NCBI RefSeq assembly: GCF_008180195.1
Contig: NZ_VTAV01000020.1
Span: 1-64,000, forward strand
Origin: Sphingobacterium phlebotomi
GTDB taxonomy: Bacteria; Bacteroidota; Bacteroidia; Sphingobacteriales; Sphingobacteriaceae
Direction of reading: 5' to 3'
Length of the DNA: 64,000 bases
Every line of letters starts with the position of its first letter. The stretch's first letter is position 1. The notes beneath the pieces were generated by a model, which searched no databases, was not told the DNA's origin, and worked only from the letters and a program-made list of their open reading frames with translations. Position numbers and translations under genes: made by a program. Below are positions 52,950 through 63,241 of the stretch, in pieces.

Positions 52950-53726
52950 TTATTTTTTAAATGCTTTTGGCGTCTTACCTGTGAACGCTTTGAAAACACG
53001 TATGAAATGAGACTGGTCGGCGAAACCATTTTGATAAACAATATCCGTTAGCTTGCTATAATCTTTCACGGTGAGTTGCTCCATGGATGTCTGGAACTGG
53101 ATAATTTTGGCGAATTGTTTGGGAGAAAGCCCGGTTTCACTACGGAACCGGCGTTCAAAGGTACGGATGTTCAAGTTAGATTTTGCGGCAATGGCACTGA
53201 TGCTTTCTTGTCCCTTTGCATCGATGATACGTACAACTGCTTCTCTTATCTTATAATCAAGATCTTGCTTTCTCTTTTCTAAGAATGACAGTAATAAATT
53301 GGAGATTACTTCAATCTTACTCTCCATGGAATCAGAGGCTTGTAATTCCTTCGCAAGCGCCATGATACCGTCGTCCGCCATCATGTCGTCCAAATAGTAA
53401 CAGTTATCGTTTATGCTTTGTGGAACGAGATTAAAAAACGTTCTCAAAACAAACGGATATAACTGAAAAATGATAAGTAGGTATGCTCCAGAAATTTCCA
53501 GTTCGATAGGTTTAATGGTTTGTCCATAAAGAAAGATTTCGGGCATTGTTTTATCGTGCGGGCGTACTATTAGCCCGCTGTCCGTCTGTTGGAACATCAG
53601 TCCGGGATAGCCATCTGCGAAAAAAGGCAAACTTGTCTTCAAGTTTCTGTCCTCGCTTTCAAATACCCAGATGTTCTTCACAAACAATGAAATGGATTTT
53701 TTTGGCACTATGCTCTGAAAATTCAT
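52950..53726 (-). CDS. AraC-family transcriptional regulator
   Basis: 258 residues. The C-terminal helix-turn-helix pair is ISAIAAKSNLNIRTFERRFR and KLTDIVYQNGFADQSHFIRV followed by FKAFTGKTPKAFKK, the complete AraC signature. The N-terminal domain (FFADGYPGLMFQQTDSGLIV) resembles the DUF6597 sensor of Bacteroidota AraC proteins. It precedes the SDR-like gene on the same strand and probably controls it. Confidence 0.92.
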   Translation of the reverse strand: MNFQSIVPKKSISLFVKNIWVFESEDRNLKTSLPFFADGYPGLMFQQTDSGLIVRPHDKTMPEIFLYGQTIKPIELEISGAYLLIIFQLYPFVLRTFFNLVPQSINDNCYYLDDMMADDGIMALAKELQASDSMESKIEVISNLLLSFLEKRKQDLDYKIREAVVRIIDAKGQESISAIAAKSNLNIRTFERRFRSETGLSPKQFAKIIQFQTSMEQLTVKDYSKLTDIVYQNGFADQSHFIRVFKAFTGKTPKAFKK

Positions 53727-53781
53727 TGCTTTATTATTGAACTTCGTATACTCTTATATTGCATTTTTTATACAAAGAGTT

Positions 53782-54867
53782 CTAAAATGTTGCTATATCG
53801 AATGCTATCATGTCAACCTCGTTTTCCAGTCCATGGAGATTAACTATTCCCCCATTAACCCACAATATGGATTTTCGACTTAGCTCGGAATCCATGTTTC
53901 CCAGTACAAGCGCATTGCCTTCACTTATCTGAAGATCGATAGCATACGTATGTCCATTATTGTAATCATCCAGAGGTTGCTTCACACCGTTTTTAAAAAA
54001 CCTCGGCTCGTATTTACTGCCTACCTGCTCATAACCACAGGCATAAACATCTCCATTTTCAATCACTACCTTCCCTCCCCTAATCACAGACCGGCCACTA
54101 ATCAGCTTATCTGCTTTTCCATTTTTCCATAATGTGAGACTTCTACCTACTGTCGATAAGTTATCTACATATCCCAATACGTATATATCCGCCCCATCAA
54201 CTACTATACTCTTGGCGTAGGTAGTAATGTCCGCCGTGGATAGTGTAACCGCTTTTCCGTTTTTCCAATACTTGGATACGATACCCCCTTGTGTATTCTC
54301 ATGACCGACGGTATACACATCATCGCCGGACACAAAAATATCCGCAAAAGTAGTAGATTCTTTCCCGTCGGTGGCCATCAATATGTCTCCATTTTTCCAA
54401 ACAACACCTATCCTTTTCTCGCCGTCTGCAAGGAAATATGAACCCGTCACATAAACATCCTCCCCACTGACGAATACAGCGGTTGCCTCTTCGTATGTTG
54501 TTTCGGGAGTACGCAGCTCCGACCGTTTACCGTTCTTCCATAATACCGCTTTTGTTACGTGATCAGAACCGGGTTGATCTCTATTTTCGGTACCGATAAC
54601 ATATACATTGCCTGATGCTACTGTAATATCCGCAGGGTTAACTTGCACACCTGTGCCGAGTTCCAAAGGAAAAGCTTTATTATTTCTATAGTAGCTAGGT
54701 ATTCCTGTATTGTTTTCCAAGGAAAATCCAATAAAATAGACATCTCCCCAGTCTACTATCTGACGCTCTTCCACTTCGTCTTTATCATCATCGTCTTTCT
54801 TACAGGAATGAAAAACAATAGCGATACCAAGTATACAATACATTACAATAATAAATCTCTTGCCCAT
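53782..54867 (-). CDS. Lipoprotein with repeated beta-propeller-like units
   Basis: 361 residues. Lipobox IVFHSC (Cys 22) followed by an acidic linker. At least six imperfect repeats are visible, of the form 'DVYVxGxExx...VxKxWKNGKxxxLxT', for example DVYTVGHENTQGGIVSKYWK, DIYVLGYVDN and DVYACGYEQV, suggesting a beta-propeller on the cell surface. No catalytic residue is recognised. It is the last gene of the third SusCD locus, 131 bp after the enolase-superfamily gene, and could bind substrate or protein partners. Confidence 0.65.
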   Translation of the reverse strand: MGKRFIIVMYCILGIAIVFHSCKKDDDDKDEVEERQIVDWGDVYFIGFSLENNTGIPSYYRNNKAFPLELGTGVQVNPADITVASGNVYVIGTENRDQPGSDHVTKAVLWKNGKRSELRTPETTYEEATAVFVSGEDVYVTGSYFLADGEKRIGVVWKNGDILMATDGKESTTFADIFVSGDDVYTVGHENTQGGIVSKYWKNGKAVTLSTADITTYAKSIVVDGADIYVLGYVDNLSTVGRSLTLWKNGKADKLISGRSVIRGGKVVIENGDVYACGYEQVGSKYEPRFFKNGVKQPLDDYNNGHTYAIDLQISEGNALVLGNMDSELSRKSILWVNGGIVNLHGLENEVDMIAFDIATF

Positions 54868-54998
54868 TTTCTAACATTTTTATAAACCGACAGATTTACG
54901 CTGCAAAAAGTCGGTTTTATATGTCAGCAAAAGTATAAAGTAATTTGTTCGACACAAGAAAAACCATCATATACAAAGTATCTACGTGATACTACTTT

Positions 54999-56216
54999 TT
55001 ATATTTTCTTCAACAACGACATACCAAAACCTGGCGCCGATGGGGGAATTAATTTACCGTCTTTGATAATGTAACCAGAAAGATCTACTTCATCCGAAGA
55101 GCTGGTGACGCCTTCGATCGTGACAGTATTACCTAACCCTCCAGCCAGATGCGCAGTATAATTAGTCTTAAGGAGTGAACCCCATGCATGTGGTGAAGCC
55201 TGCGCGCCTAACTTTTTGAGTTCTGGCATCAATCTTCGCCAATTGGTAAATCCAAGTCCTTCTATATCCGTGAGGTGCACATCCAATAGGTCCTTCTGAA
55301 TCAGTTCTCTTAAAAATTGCTGATCGGGATCTGCTTCGCCATCCGCCAATAAGGTTTTGATGTCTTCGCTCTTTATAAAATTGCGCAATTTTTGATAGTC
55401 TGCAATGGTTTCATGAAAAGGTTCTTCTATCCAAAACAGTTTAACACCGGCAATGCCTTTCAGATAGTCAATAAACTGGTCGGAAGTAAATCCGTTATTG
55501 CCGTCGACTAGAATGTCACAATCAGGAAAAGCCTGCGCCACCGCCTTTGTGACATCAATATCACGCTGTAACCCCTCCTTATAAGGCATCCATTTATGTC
55601 CCCGACCTATTTTCAGCTTGAACTGCCTATATCCTACATTATAGTCATAACGGCACTCTTCCAATATACGGTCGATTCCTGCCGGTTTGTCGGCTGGTTC
55701 CAGATCATCGAAATAGATCATACCACTATAGTAGTCTGTGATAAACGGTTTATCTTTCCCCAATAAAGCATATACCGGTTTTTGTAAAATTACGCCAGCC
55801 AGGTCATGAAGCGCCATATCGAACGGAATATGCCGATCCTGCAACGTGCCCATCTTAACGGCAAACAACTCCGAGATTTTTTTGCCAACGAGTTCACCCA
55901 TAACCTTTTCAGCGTCACGCTTCGCCCCCCGTAAAGAAGCCCATCCCATAGCCCCCTTGTCAGTCACCAAACAGACTATTTCTATGTTTGGTCCGTAACC
56001 ATGCAGATCGAGGCGAGCGTTTTTTCCGACCAGACGTGGATAGTTCAACTGTACGGTTGAAAATTTGATATCCTGTATCCGATGGTAAGCCAACGTCTTA
56101 TCATCTTCGGTTCTATCTAAAAGTGATGTGAAGTGCCTCGCATGACTTTTGCCATTAAAAAGGGCAATGGAGGCAACACCGACATGGAACGCATGTAAAA
56201 ATGTTCTTCTTTTCAT
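54999..56216 (-). CDS. Exported enolase-superfamily enzyme (mandelate racemase/muconate lactonising type)
   Basis: 405 residues from the ATG at 56216, with an RR-containing signal (MKRRTFLHAFHVGVASIALF) suggesting export. The barrel shows FKLKIGRG (Lys near 200 and 202), the metal ligands in LVDGNNG, WIEEPF and LADGEAD (near 238, 264 and 294), HLTDIEGLG, and SPHAWGS with a His near 343. The KxK plus His pair fits the mandelate-racemase group (racemisation, epimerisation or dehydration of acids). Many are annotated as dipeptide epimerases; the substrate here is unknown. Sits among peptidase-like genes. Confidence 0.85.
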   Translation of the reverse strand: MKRRTFLHAFHVGVASIALFNGKSHARHFTSLLDRTEDDKTLAYHRIQDIKFSTVQLNYPRLVGKNARLDLHGYGPNIEIVCLVTDKGAMGWASLRGAKRDAEKVMGELVGKKISELFAVKMGTLQDRHIPFDMALHDLAGVILQKPVYALLGKDKPFITDYYSGMIYFDDLEPADKPAGIDRILEECRYDYNVGYRQFKLKIGRGHKWMPYKEGLQRDIDVTKAVAQAFPDCDILVDGNNGFTSDQFIDYLKGIAGVKLFWIEEPFHETIADYQKLRNFIKSEDIKTLLADGEADPDQQFLRELIQKDLLDVHLTDIEGLGFTNWRRLMPELKKLGAQASPHAWGSLLKTNYTAHLAGGLGNTVTIEGVTSSSDEVDLSGYIIKDGKLIPPSAPGFGMSLLKKI

Positions 56217-56382
56217 ATTGGGTTTATTTCGTTTATAACCGTACAATCATAAGCTTAACATCATCTACTAAGATTTTCGATCCGTTAAGACTGATAAAAA
56301 TACATAAAATTTAATTATATAAATAAACCACTCGCGCACGTATTATAAATGGGTCTTGCAGACAGCAATCAAATCGGGCAAG

Positions 56383-58035
56383 CTATTCTTGCTTTCTAAA
56401 AGCGATACCCAGCGCTCTTGGTAAACTTATAACAAGATCCATTTTGTTGTTGGTATCAAACTCTAACAAAGTAAAAAGTCCGTTATCTATCGTGGAAAAA
56501 GCTTTTATACGATCATCCTGATACGATGGCTTGAGCACCATCCACTCGTATCCGTTACGTGTATAGCGTAAACTTCCTTCATTTATTTCAATGGAAATTC
56601 CAACATTTGCATCGTTGCTTTGATATTTCCCGACAAATGTTGCCAGCTCTTTTTCAGCGGGTGTATATGCGTTCACTTTTTTGTAGACGACATGCCCATC
56701 CTCATCTGCCACGCGTACACTGTTGTCATCAAGGAAGTCGTAGATCTCATCAGCAGCTCGCATTTCCGTATCCGATACAGCTCTCAGAATGCTCCCACCT
56801 TTAAAAGCCAGTGTCGTGTCATTACGTAATTCGACCGTAAAGACTTGCTGTGCCTCCGGGTTTTTGTAAACACCTGTCCTTTTCTGCATACCTTCCTTGC
56901 TAAGCGATGTAAATTTTAGCTGTTCTTTGGCCGTCGGGCGGTAGATTTCCAATATTTTATTTACTAGTTCCGGAGCAATGATTTCGCGCGTATTCGCACA
57001 ATATGTAATACTTAAATCAAGTTCTGGATAATAAGACACGAGGGTACGATATGCTGTGAGAAGACCTCCATGGGTAATCAGCTTCAGCCCATCGCGATCG
57101 AAAACATTAACACCTCCCAGCGCATAATTGATCTTCCGCCCGTTGTTAAGTACTCCCTGTTGCACTCTTAATTCTGCTACCGCATCGCCGAAGCCCTTAT
57201 TTTTCCAGAAGATATTCCATTTTTGTAGGTCTGTTGCAGTAGAAAGTAAACCCGCAGCTCCCGCCGTATTGTCCATCGGGCTTAACAATTTGTAACTTCC
57301 TTTTGCACCTATATAGCTCAACGCCCTATTTTTAATGACCGTTCTGTGGTCGTTCCTCCAAGTAGAATGAGTCATACCTGCCGGCTTCAACAATCTTTCG
57401 GTTGCGAAATCTATGAAAGGCTGTCCGCTTACTTGTTCTACGATGAGTGCAAGGAGATCATAATTGGAATTACTATAGGAATATTTATAACCCGGTTCAA
57501 AATTGAGTTTCTGCTGATTGCATATAATGTTGAGGGCATCCTCCTGATTGTATACCCGCGTATAGTTTACATAGTCTGTAAGGTAGGTCACGTTTCGCCA
57601 ATCTCGTAATCCACTGGTATGTGTCAGCAGGTTACTAACGGTAATTTTCTTGCCATAGTCCGGCAGACGCGGCACATACCTACGCACGTCGTCATCCAGT
57701 GATATTTTTCCTTCTGCGACTAGTAATAACACGGCTGTCGCTGTAAACTGCTTGGATACAGACGCGACCTCAAATATACTCTCCGTGTCTAGATAACTCC
57801 CTCGTTCCAAGTCTGCCATGCCTGTTGCGTTGCTATATACCTGTAGGCCGTCTTTTACGACATTGATCACAAAACCAGGTGTATTATCGTTATATTGCTG
57901 CAGTAGACTATCCAACATCGCTATTACCTGCAGGTTTTTTGCGGTTTGCGCAGACGTTTTATCGGTATAAGTGACGGATCCGATTAGCATGATCCACAGA
58001 ATCATTTGTTTCATTCCTACTAATGTACGATTCAT
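56383..58035 (-). CDS. Exported S12-family serine hydrolase (class C beta-lactamase fold)
   Basis: 550 residues. Signal peptide near the start (MILWIMLIGSVTYTDKTSAQ). The catalytic SVSK (S-x-x-K, residues about 93-96) lies in FEVASVSKQFTATAVLLLVA, and the YSN tyrosine in YKYSYSNSNYDLLALIV; LLTHTSGLRDW is typical of the family. The extra C-terminal about 190 residues form a lipocalin-like DUF3471 domain. Members are D-aminopeptidases, D-Ala carboxypeptidases or esterases. It follows the M19 dipeptidase by 18 bp, suggesting a peptide substrate. Confidence 0.85.
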   Translation of the reverse strand: MNRTLVGMKQMILWIMLIGSVTYTDKTSAQTAKNLQVIAMLDSLLQQYNDNTPGFVINVVKDGLQVYSNATGMADLERGSYLDTESIFEVASVSKQFTATAVLLLVAEGKISLDDDVRRYVPRLPDYGKKITVSNLLTHTSGLRDWRNVTYLTDYVNYTRVYNQEDALNIICNQQKLNFEPGYKYSYSNSNYDLLALIVEQVSGQPFIDFATERLLKPAGMTHSTWRNDHRTVIKNRALSYIGAKGSYKLLSPMDNTAGAAGLLSTATDLQKWNIFWKNKGFGDAVAELRVQQGVLNNGRKINYALGGVNVFDRDGLKLITHGGLLTAYRTLVSYYPELDLSITYCANTREIIAPELVNKILEIYRPTAKEQLKFTSLSKEGMQKRTGVYKNPEAQQVFTVELRNDTTLAFKGGSILRAVSDTEMRAADEIYDFLDDNSVRVADEDGHVVYKKVNAYTPAEKELATFVGKYQSNDANVGISIEINEGSLRYTRNGYEWMVLKPSYQDDRIKAFSTIDNGLFTLLEFDTNNKMDLVISLPRALGIAFRKQE

Positions 58036-58053
58036 ATGCGTTATGTTTTAATG

Positions 58054-59214
58054 TTAAACTTCGTTTTGTGCCAATATCCGCAATAGGTTTTCGCCCAATA
58101 TTTTTTTTATATCGACGTGTGTGTAACCTCGGCTCAGCAGTTCCTTGGTAATCAAGGGATAACAACTTACATCATCCATGCCGCTAGAAAAAGATTCTGC
58201 ACCATCAAAATCACTCCCTATACAAACATGGTCTATCCCCGCCATATTTACGATATAATCCAGATGATCAATCAGCTTCGTCAACGGTGGTCTTATCGAA
58301 TCGACCTCTTCCTTTGAAATACGTGTAAAAAGGTCTCGTGATACGTATATTTTATCATGTTGATGATGTGGCGAAATATCTTTTACCAACTCGCTGTGTT
58401 TAATTAGCAGGTTATCTAAGCGCAATTGATAGTCGGAATCTATAAATCCAGAATAAAAATTGATACCAATGACGCCGCCATTTTGTGCTATGGCCTTTAG
58501 CTGATCATCTTTCAGATTACGGTTGTGCGGTGCCAATGTATAACAATTGCTGTGCGAGGCGAGTACTGGTTTTGCACTTTCTTCCAACACATCATAAAAA
58601 GTCTGTTCGCCTGCATGCGAAAGATCAGCTATCACGCCCAACTTATTGAGCTCGCGGATATATCTACGTCCCTCAAGGCTTAATCCTTTCCGAGTTTTAT
58701 CAAAAGTAGATTTTGCTTCATCTGCTGCCGAAGTAGCCCATTCCGTACTATTATTCCAGGTAATGGTTAAATATTTCATACCTCTCTCGGCTAATGCGTA
58801 CAAATAGTCTAAATTATTCTCTATCATATGACCGCCTTCCACCCCAAACAAAGCGGCAATCTTTCCTTCCCCGACAATCTGCCGAATTTCTACTACACTC
58901 TTGGCAAGAGAAATCTTATTACAGTTTGTCTGCACCAATTCATCCAGCGCATTAATCATGGCGTTCGCATACTTAAACGCTGTGCCTTTTCCATACTTGT
59001 GGTTGCAGAATATTGAAAATATCTGCAGTTTTACTCCCCCCTCTTTTAATCTGATAAGATCCGTCTGTGCTTCTTTGACATACTGCGCTATATCCCTTCC
59101 TTTCATCGTATGTGAACCGATCACATCATTATGCGCGTCCGCGACTATTGAACTAAAATGCAAGTCATAGCATTCTCCCTCCAAACTAGAATTTGTACTT
59201 TCTGTGTTTAGCAT
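58054..59214 (-). CDS. M19 membrane-dipeptidase family enzyme
   Basis: 386 residues. Zinc-ligand motifs of the renal/membrane dipeptidase family: VADAHNDVIG (residues about 25-34), FGVEGGHMIENNLDYL, GVIADLSHAGEQTFYDVLE, PVLASHSNCYTL and IGSDFDGAE. The family cleaves dipeptides, often with a D-residue at the C-terminal end (for example D-Ala-D-Ala or L-D dipeptides). No clear signal peptide. It is flanked by two S12 serine hydrolases in the same direction. Confidence 0.92.
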   Translation of the reverse strand: MLNTESTNSSLEGECYDLHFSSIVADAHNDVIGSHTMKGRDIAQYVKEAQTDLIRLKEGGVKLQIFSIFCNHKYGKGTAFKYANAMINALDELVQTNCNKISLAKSVVEIRQIVGEGKIAALFGVEGGHMIENNLDYLYALAERGMKYLTITWNNSTEWATSAADEAKSTFDKTRKGLSLEGRRYIRELNKLGVIADLSHAGEQTFYDVLEESAKPVLASHSNCYTLAPHNRNLKDDQLKAIAQNGGVIGINFYSGFIDSDYQLRLDNLLIKHSELVKDISPHHQHDKIYVSRDLFTRISKEEVDSIRPPLTKLIDHLDYIVNMAGIDHVCIGSDFDGAESFSSGMDDVSCYPLITKELLSRGYTHVDIKKILGENLLRILAQNEV

Positions 59215-59259
59215 ATATACACCTATAAAGGTTGATATTAATTTATGAACAGCAATAGG

Positions 59260-60483
59260 TTAAAACAGGTCATGATCTGGCCACTGAGTGGCCGAATTGT
59301 TAACCGCGGGCCATATCAGCTTATCCAAATCCGTATTAAACGCGCTGTTAGTTGCACTGGTATTGATCAATATGACCCAGCAGAATCCGGTTGTTGTACG
59401 CACCATCCAATTTCGTGTTCCGGTAAGTGTTCCTCCGTGATACCAATTGCCCGTGCCACTCACAATAAAACCACAAGCATAGTTACTCGCCGGCGTCTGT
59501 GATGCCATAATGTTCAATGTTGCTGTGTTCAATATGTCCTCTACTGTAGGAAAACCATCTACCCTGACCAGAAAACGCATCAGATCCGTCGGGGAAGCAA
59601 TCCATCCTCCAACCCCATCCAATCGCTCTATCACGCCGTCCCCATAGCCATAAGGGTTGGCATTGGCCAGTCCGTAATATTTCACTTCGTTGGTCTTTCT
59701 GCCCGAAAGTGTCGAAGAACCTATAGTCATGTTGGTTATACCACTAGGTTCCAGAATATTTTCTTTAACAAATTCGGTGTAGGTCTCTCCGCTCACTTTT
59801 TCTATCACTCTACATAAAATAGAAAAACCCATGTTGGAATAATCAAACTTAGTTCCCGGAGAATTTAAAAGCGGACGATTATCGAGTGTCCAACTAATAA
59901 GGTCATAAACATTCAGCGTTCGTTCAGCAAACATAGGATCTGCACTGGAGTTCCCCCATCCACCTGCAGTATGATGTAATAATTGCTCGACCGTAATATC
60001 CCGAACGTAAGCACCATAAGGTTGTGACCCATACATTTCCTCCAAAATAGCTCCTTCGCCAAACACCTTATCATTAAAGCCCAATTTACCTTGCTCAATC
60101 AACTTCATGATAGCAGCTGAAGTAAACCATTTGCTAAGGCTGGCCAAACGGAATCGATGGTTCGTATTCACCGCCTCTCCGGCTTCCTTATCAGCAAATC
60201 CATACCTTTTTGCGTATACGAGCTTTCCATACCGCGTAATCGCGATGGATATGCCTGGGACATTATATTTAGCCATGAAGCTCGTTATGTCGTTATCTAC
60301 TTCCGGTATATTGACATCGGAAGACGGAGGGCCAGGAGGATCTACAACCACGGGCGGTAATATCGGATCAGGACTGTCTTTTCCACACCCGGTGTACAAG
60401 ACCCCGCTCCATACAGCTATTGACATAACCATACTGTACCGCAACAAAAACTTCATCATAACTCTATATTTCATGTATTTCAC
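59260..60483 (-). CDS. S12-family serine hydrolase, lipoprotein
   Basis: 407 residues. Lipoprotein signal with the lipobox LYTGC. The catalytic SLSK lies in FRLASLSKWFTSAAIMKLI, the YSN tyrosine in FDYSNMGFSILCRVI, and a late HGG (WYHGGTLTGTRN) completes the beta-lactamase-type triad. Possible D-peptidase or esterase on the outer membrane. It precedes the dipeptidase by 45 bp on the same strand, suggesting successive hydrolysis of one substrate. Confidence 0.85.
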   Translation of the reverse strand: MKYMKYRVMMKFLLRYSMVMSIAVWSGVLYTGCGKDSPDPILPPVVVDPPGPPSSDVNIPEVDNDITSFMAKYNVPGISIAITRYGKLVYAKRYGFADKEAGEAVNTNHRFRLASLSKWFTSAAIMKLIEQGKLGFNDKVFGEGAILEEMYGSQPYGAYVRDITVEQLLHHTAGGWGNSSADPMFAERTLNVYDLISWTLDNRPLLNSPGTKFDYSNMGFSILCRVIEKVSGETYTEFVKENILEPSGITNMTIGSSTLSGRKTNEVKYYGLANANPYGYGDGVIERLDGVGGWIASPTDLMRFLVRVDGFPTVEDILNTATLNIMASQTPASNYACGFIVSGTGNWYHGGTLTGTRNWMVRTTTGFCWVILINTSATNSAFNTDLDKLIWPAVNNSATQWPDHDLF

Positions 60484-60748
60484 CTTTTATAGCATAAATT
60501 TCTTTATATATTCAAATTTAGTGCATATAAAAATCTACACAATTAGTCATATTGTTCTTATTGCATCAAATATTATCCATTAAACCCCTGTTTCCCGGAC
60601 AAAATACAACTCGATATGACTTAGAAAAGCTAATATTTATCAAAAAAAACATCCAAGCGGCACAATAATTTATTATATTTACCTAAAATGACAAACTAAG
60701 CACGTCAGAAAGTATTACTATACTTCCCATTATTTAAACTAACATCAT

Positions 60749-61639
60749 ATGAAAGTAATCAATCAGTTTATAAACAACGGGCTTCAGGAGCAATCGGTCG
60801 TCATACGGAACATAACTGCAGCCGATTATTTACATTGCCATAAGGAATTACAGATTTCTTGCATACTGGAAGGAGAAGGAACTGCAATTATTGGTGACCA
60901 CCCGAATCAGTTTAAGCCTGGGGATATATATTTCATCGGAGCAGACCAACCTCATTTTTTCAAACCCGCCAATGACTTACAAGATCGTATTTACATATCT
61001 TGCCTTTACTTCGACCCTGAAAAATTAATCAACATGAATGGCTTTTGCGGTGAGATGGAAGCTATCTTGCCTTTCCTTAATTTGACAATCAACGGGCTGA
61101 AAGTTCCTCAACGATACACGAAGGAAATCGCTGGTAGGCTCGATGACCTGAAAGCTTCAAATGGTATTGAACGGCTATTACAGTTTATCGACCTTTTATA
61201 TTTTTGTTCGAAAATAGCGAACTGGAAACCGTTGGCTTCGGGTTCATATAACTATACTTTTGACGTGACCGAACGTTTGGGAGCCATTTATACGCACACA
61301 TTACAATACTACAACAAAAACATAACGCTTAATGAGATTGCTTCTATTGCTTGTATGACACCACATGCTTTTTGCAAGTATTTTAAGAAACACGCACGCA
61401 AAACGTATTTCAATTTCTTAAATGAAGTCCGTATTTCAGAGGCCTGTAAAAAACTAGTAGAAGGCAAGAGCAGAAACATAGGCAACATTGCCTATGAAAC
61501 GGGGTTTGAGAATACCATTACCTTTAATCGGGTTTTTCGAAAAATCATGAACATGACCCCAAGTGAATATATCGAATATTTTAATTTTAATAACCCTCAA
61601 CAAAATGCCGGACTTACCCAAGGTAACCGATACGCATAA
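60749..61639 (+). CDS. AraC-family transcriptional regulator
   Basis: 296 residues. N-terminal cupin sensor (HKELQISCILEGEGTAIIGD, FIGADQPHFFKP) and C-terminal AraC pair (ITLNEIASIACMTPHAFCKY, FKKHARKTYFNFLNEVRISE, NIAYETGFENTITFNRVFRK). Signal unknown. It interrupts the third SusCD locus, lying on the opposite strand between SusD (61703-63130) and the serine hydrolase (59260-60483), so it is the likely regulator of both halves. Confidence 0.93.
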   Translation: MKVINQFINNGLQEQSVVIRNITAADYLHCHKELQISCILEGEGTAIIGDHPNQFKPGDIYFIGADQPHFFKPANDLQDRIYISCLYFDPEKLINMNGFCGEMEAILPFLNLTINGLKVPQRYTKEIAGRLDDLKASNGIERLLQFIDLLYFCSKIANWKPLASGSYNYTFDVTERLGAIYTHTLQYYNKNITLNEIASIACMTPHAFCKYFKKHARKTYFNFLNEVRISEACKKLVEGKSRNIGNIAYETGFENTITFNRVFRKIMNMTPSEYIEYFNFNNPQQNAGLTQGNRYA

Positions 61640-61648
61640 AATTTTTAA

Positions 61649-61668
61649 CCCACAGCATGAACTGTGGG
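61649..61668. terminator. Bidirectional terminator between araC and susD
   Basis: Perfect 7-bp stem CCCACAG/CTGTGGG with a 6-nt loop; T-rich flanks on the minus strand side (TTAAAAATTTT) and A-rich on the other. It lies between the two convergent stop codons at 61639 and 61703. Confidence 0.65.
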
Positions 61669-61702
61669 CCAAAAATTAACTAATCTCAACAAACAAATAA
61701 AC

Positions 61703-63130
61703 CTATTGGGTCCAACCAGGATTCTGGATGATATTATCATTTGCATTAGTTTCTGCAATAGGTATAGGCATAACAAACTTTTCGTTTGGATAAGTATAAA
61801 CAACCTCTTCTAGAGAACGTATATGGTTCACGTCTTTTTTTCTTCTGGTCAGATCAAAGAAGCGATTTCCTTCAAAAGCAAGTTCTTTTCTTCTCTCCAA
61901 TAGAATACGTTCTACCAAGGCATCTCCCGTCAATGTCACCTCCTCTGCTTCGGTATCCGCCCGTTGTACAATCATGTTCAGATCTTGTTGTGCTAATGCG
62001 TTCTTACTAGCATCTGTTTTTCCCAGTTCGGCCCTTGCTTCTGCCCGGATGAGATAAACTTCAGAAAGTCTTAACACTTTAATATTGTCATCATTTGTGC
62101 TTCCGCCTTTTGGGTATTTTTTAACGAAATACGCGGGGTTTTCAAAAGTAACGTTTCTTACTCCTACATTTATCAATTGCCTCCTTATATCTGTAGCTGT
62201 ATACGTTTCATATAGATCGGCCGTAGCCAAGGCTTCACCATATCCAGCCTGTTCATACAGGTAGCTTATTGAATTGACTCCTGCATTGTCTGTTGCCAAA
62301 TTGGCGATTTCAAGTAAAGATTCTACGCTAAAATTAGCATTCCAGCTACCAACGTAGTTTGTTGTCGTCAATAAACTGTATGGACCGGAGATAGCATCTG
62401 TTGCATACTTTTCAGCATTTGACCAATCCGCTGTATACAGGTATACTTTTGCTAGTAGCGCATTGGCTGCCGTAGGTGTAAAATGAGCTGGCTTCTGAGC
62501 GGTATTCAACAAGGATAATGCGTGTTGTAAATCGCTAATTATCTGATCATACACTTCCTTAACAGTTGACCGTGGCGGACTGATAATTTCGAAGTTGGGC
62601 TCCGTTACGATGGGAACACCTAAGTGGGAGGCGTCTGCAGTAAAATTATAGGGTTGAGCAAACATCCGCACCAAGTCGAAATACGCCAATGCCCTAGCAG
62701 CATACAACTCACCGATAATTTGTTTGGTAGCATTATCACTCGCAGCAAGTGCCTCTCCCTCGGATATAGCCATATTGGCATTGACGATCACCCGATACAT
62801 AGCTGCCCAGGCTCCAAGTACATAGCCATTATCGTTCGTCACGGCAAAGATATCATGGTCCAAATATTTGCCCGTATTTGATCGGCTGATGAAAACATTA
62901 TCCCCCAAAAGATCTGGCAAAAGGATAAAGGTACGGTTGTAATAATCCGTTCCTTTAAACTGTGCATACACACCCTCAGAAGCGGTAGTCAGCGTAGCTA
63001 AATCTTTGATGGTTCCTCTCAATGGTAAAGCCTGTGGATTCTTAAGTTCCAAAAAACTACTGCTACAGGAAGTGCCTAAGAACACCATAGCCAAAAGAAA
63101 TGTCCGTAAATATGTGCTTAAGATTTTCAT
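61703..63130 (-). CDS. SusD/RagB-family nutrient-binding lipoprotein (third locus)
   Basis: 475 residues. The signal peptide ends FLGTSC (Cys 22 lipidated). SusD features: ELYAARALAYFDLVRMFAQP, ANALLAKVYLYTADWSNAEK, LRLSEVYLIRAEARAELGKT and the ending PIPIAETNANDNIIQNPGWT. It should hold a ligand for the SusC-like transporter encoded 111 bp upstream on the same strand. Ligand unknown; the nearby peptidase-type enzymes suggest peptides. Confidence 0.94.
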   Translation of the reverse strand: MKILSTYLRTFLLAMVFLGTSCSSSFLELKNPQALPLRGTIKDLATLTTASEGVYAQFKGTDYYNRTFILLPDLLGDNVFISRSNTGKYLDHDIFAVTNDNGYVLGAWAAMYRVIVNANMAISEGEALAASDNATKQIIGELYAARALAYFDLVRMFAQPYNFTADASHLGVPIVTEPNFEIISPPRSTVKEVYDQIISDLQHALSLLNTAQKPAHFTPTAANALLAKVYLYTADWSNAEKYATDAISGPYSLLTTTNYVGSWNANFSVESLLEIANLATDNAGVNSISYLYEQAGYGEALATADLYETYTATDIRRQLINVGVRNVTFENPAYFVKKYPKGGSTNDDNIKVLRLSEVYLIRAEARAELGKTDASKNALAQQDLNMIVQRADTEAEEVTLTGDALVERILLERRKELAFEGNRFFDLTRRKKDVNHIRSLEEVVYTYPNEKFVMPIPIAETNANDNIIQNPGWTQ

Positions 63131-63241
63131 ATACTCTATTTTTTAATTTTCATCAGAATAAATTGTTCTTTAAAGGTGATGAAGCTTGCATAAACTATTC
63201 ATATCCTTTTGTTTCTGGCAATTTATGCAGGTTTCAATCGG

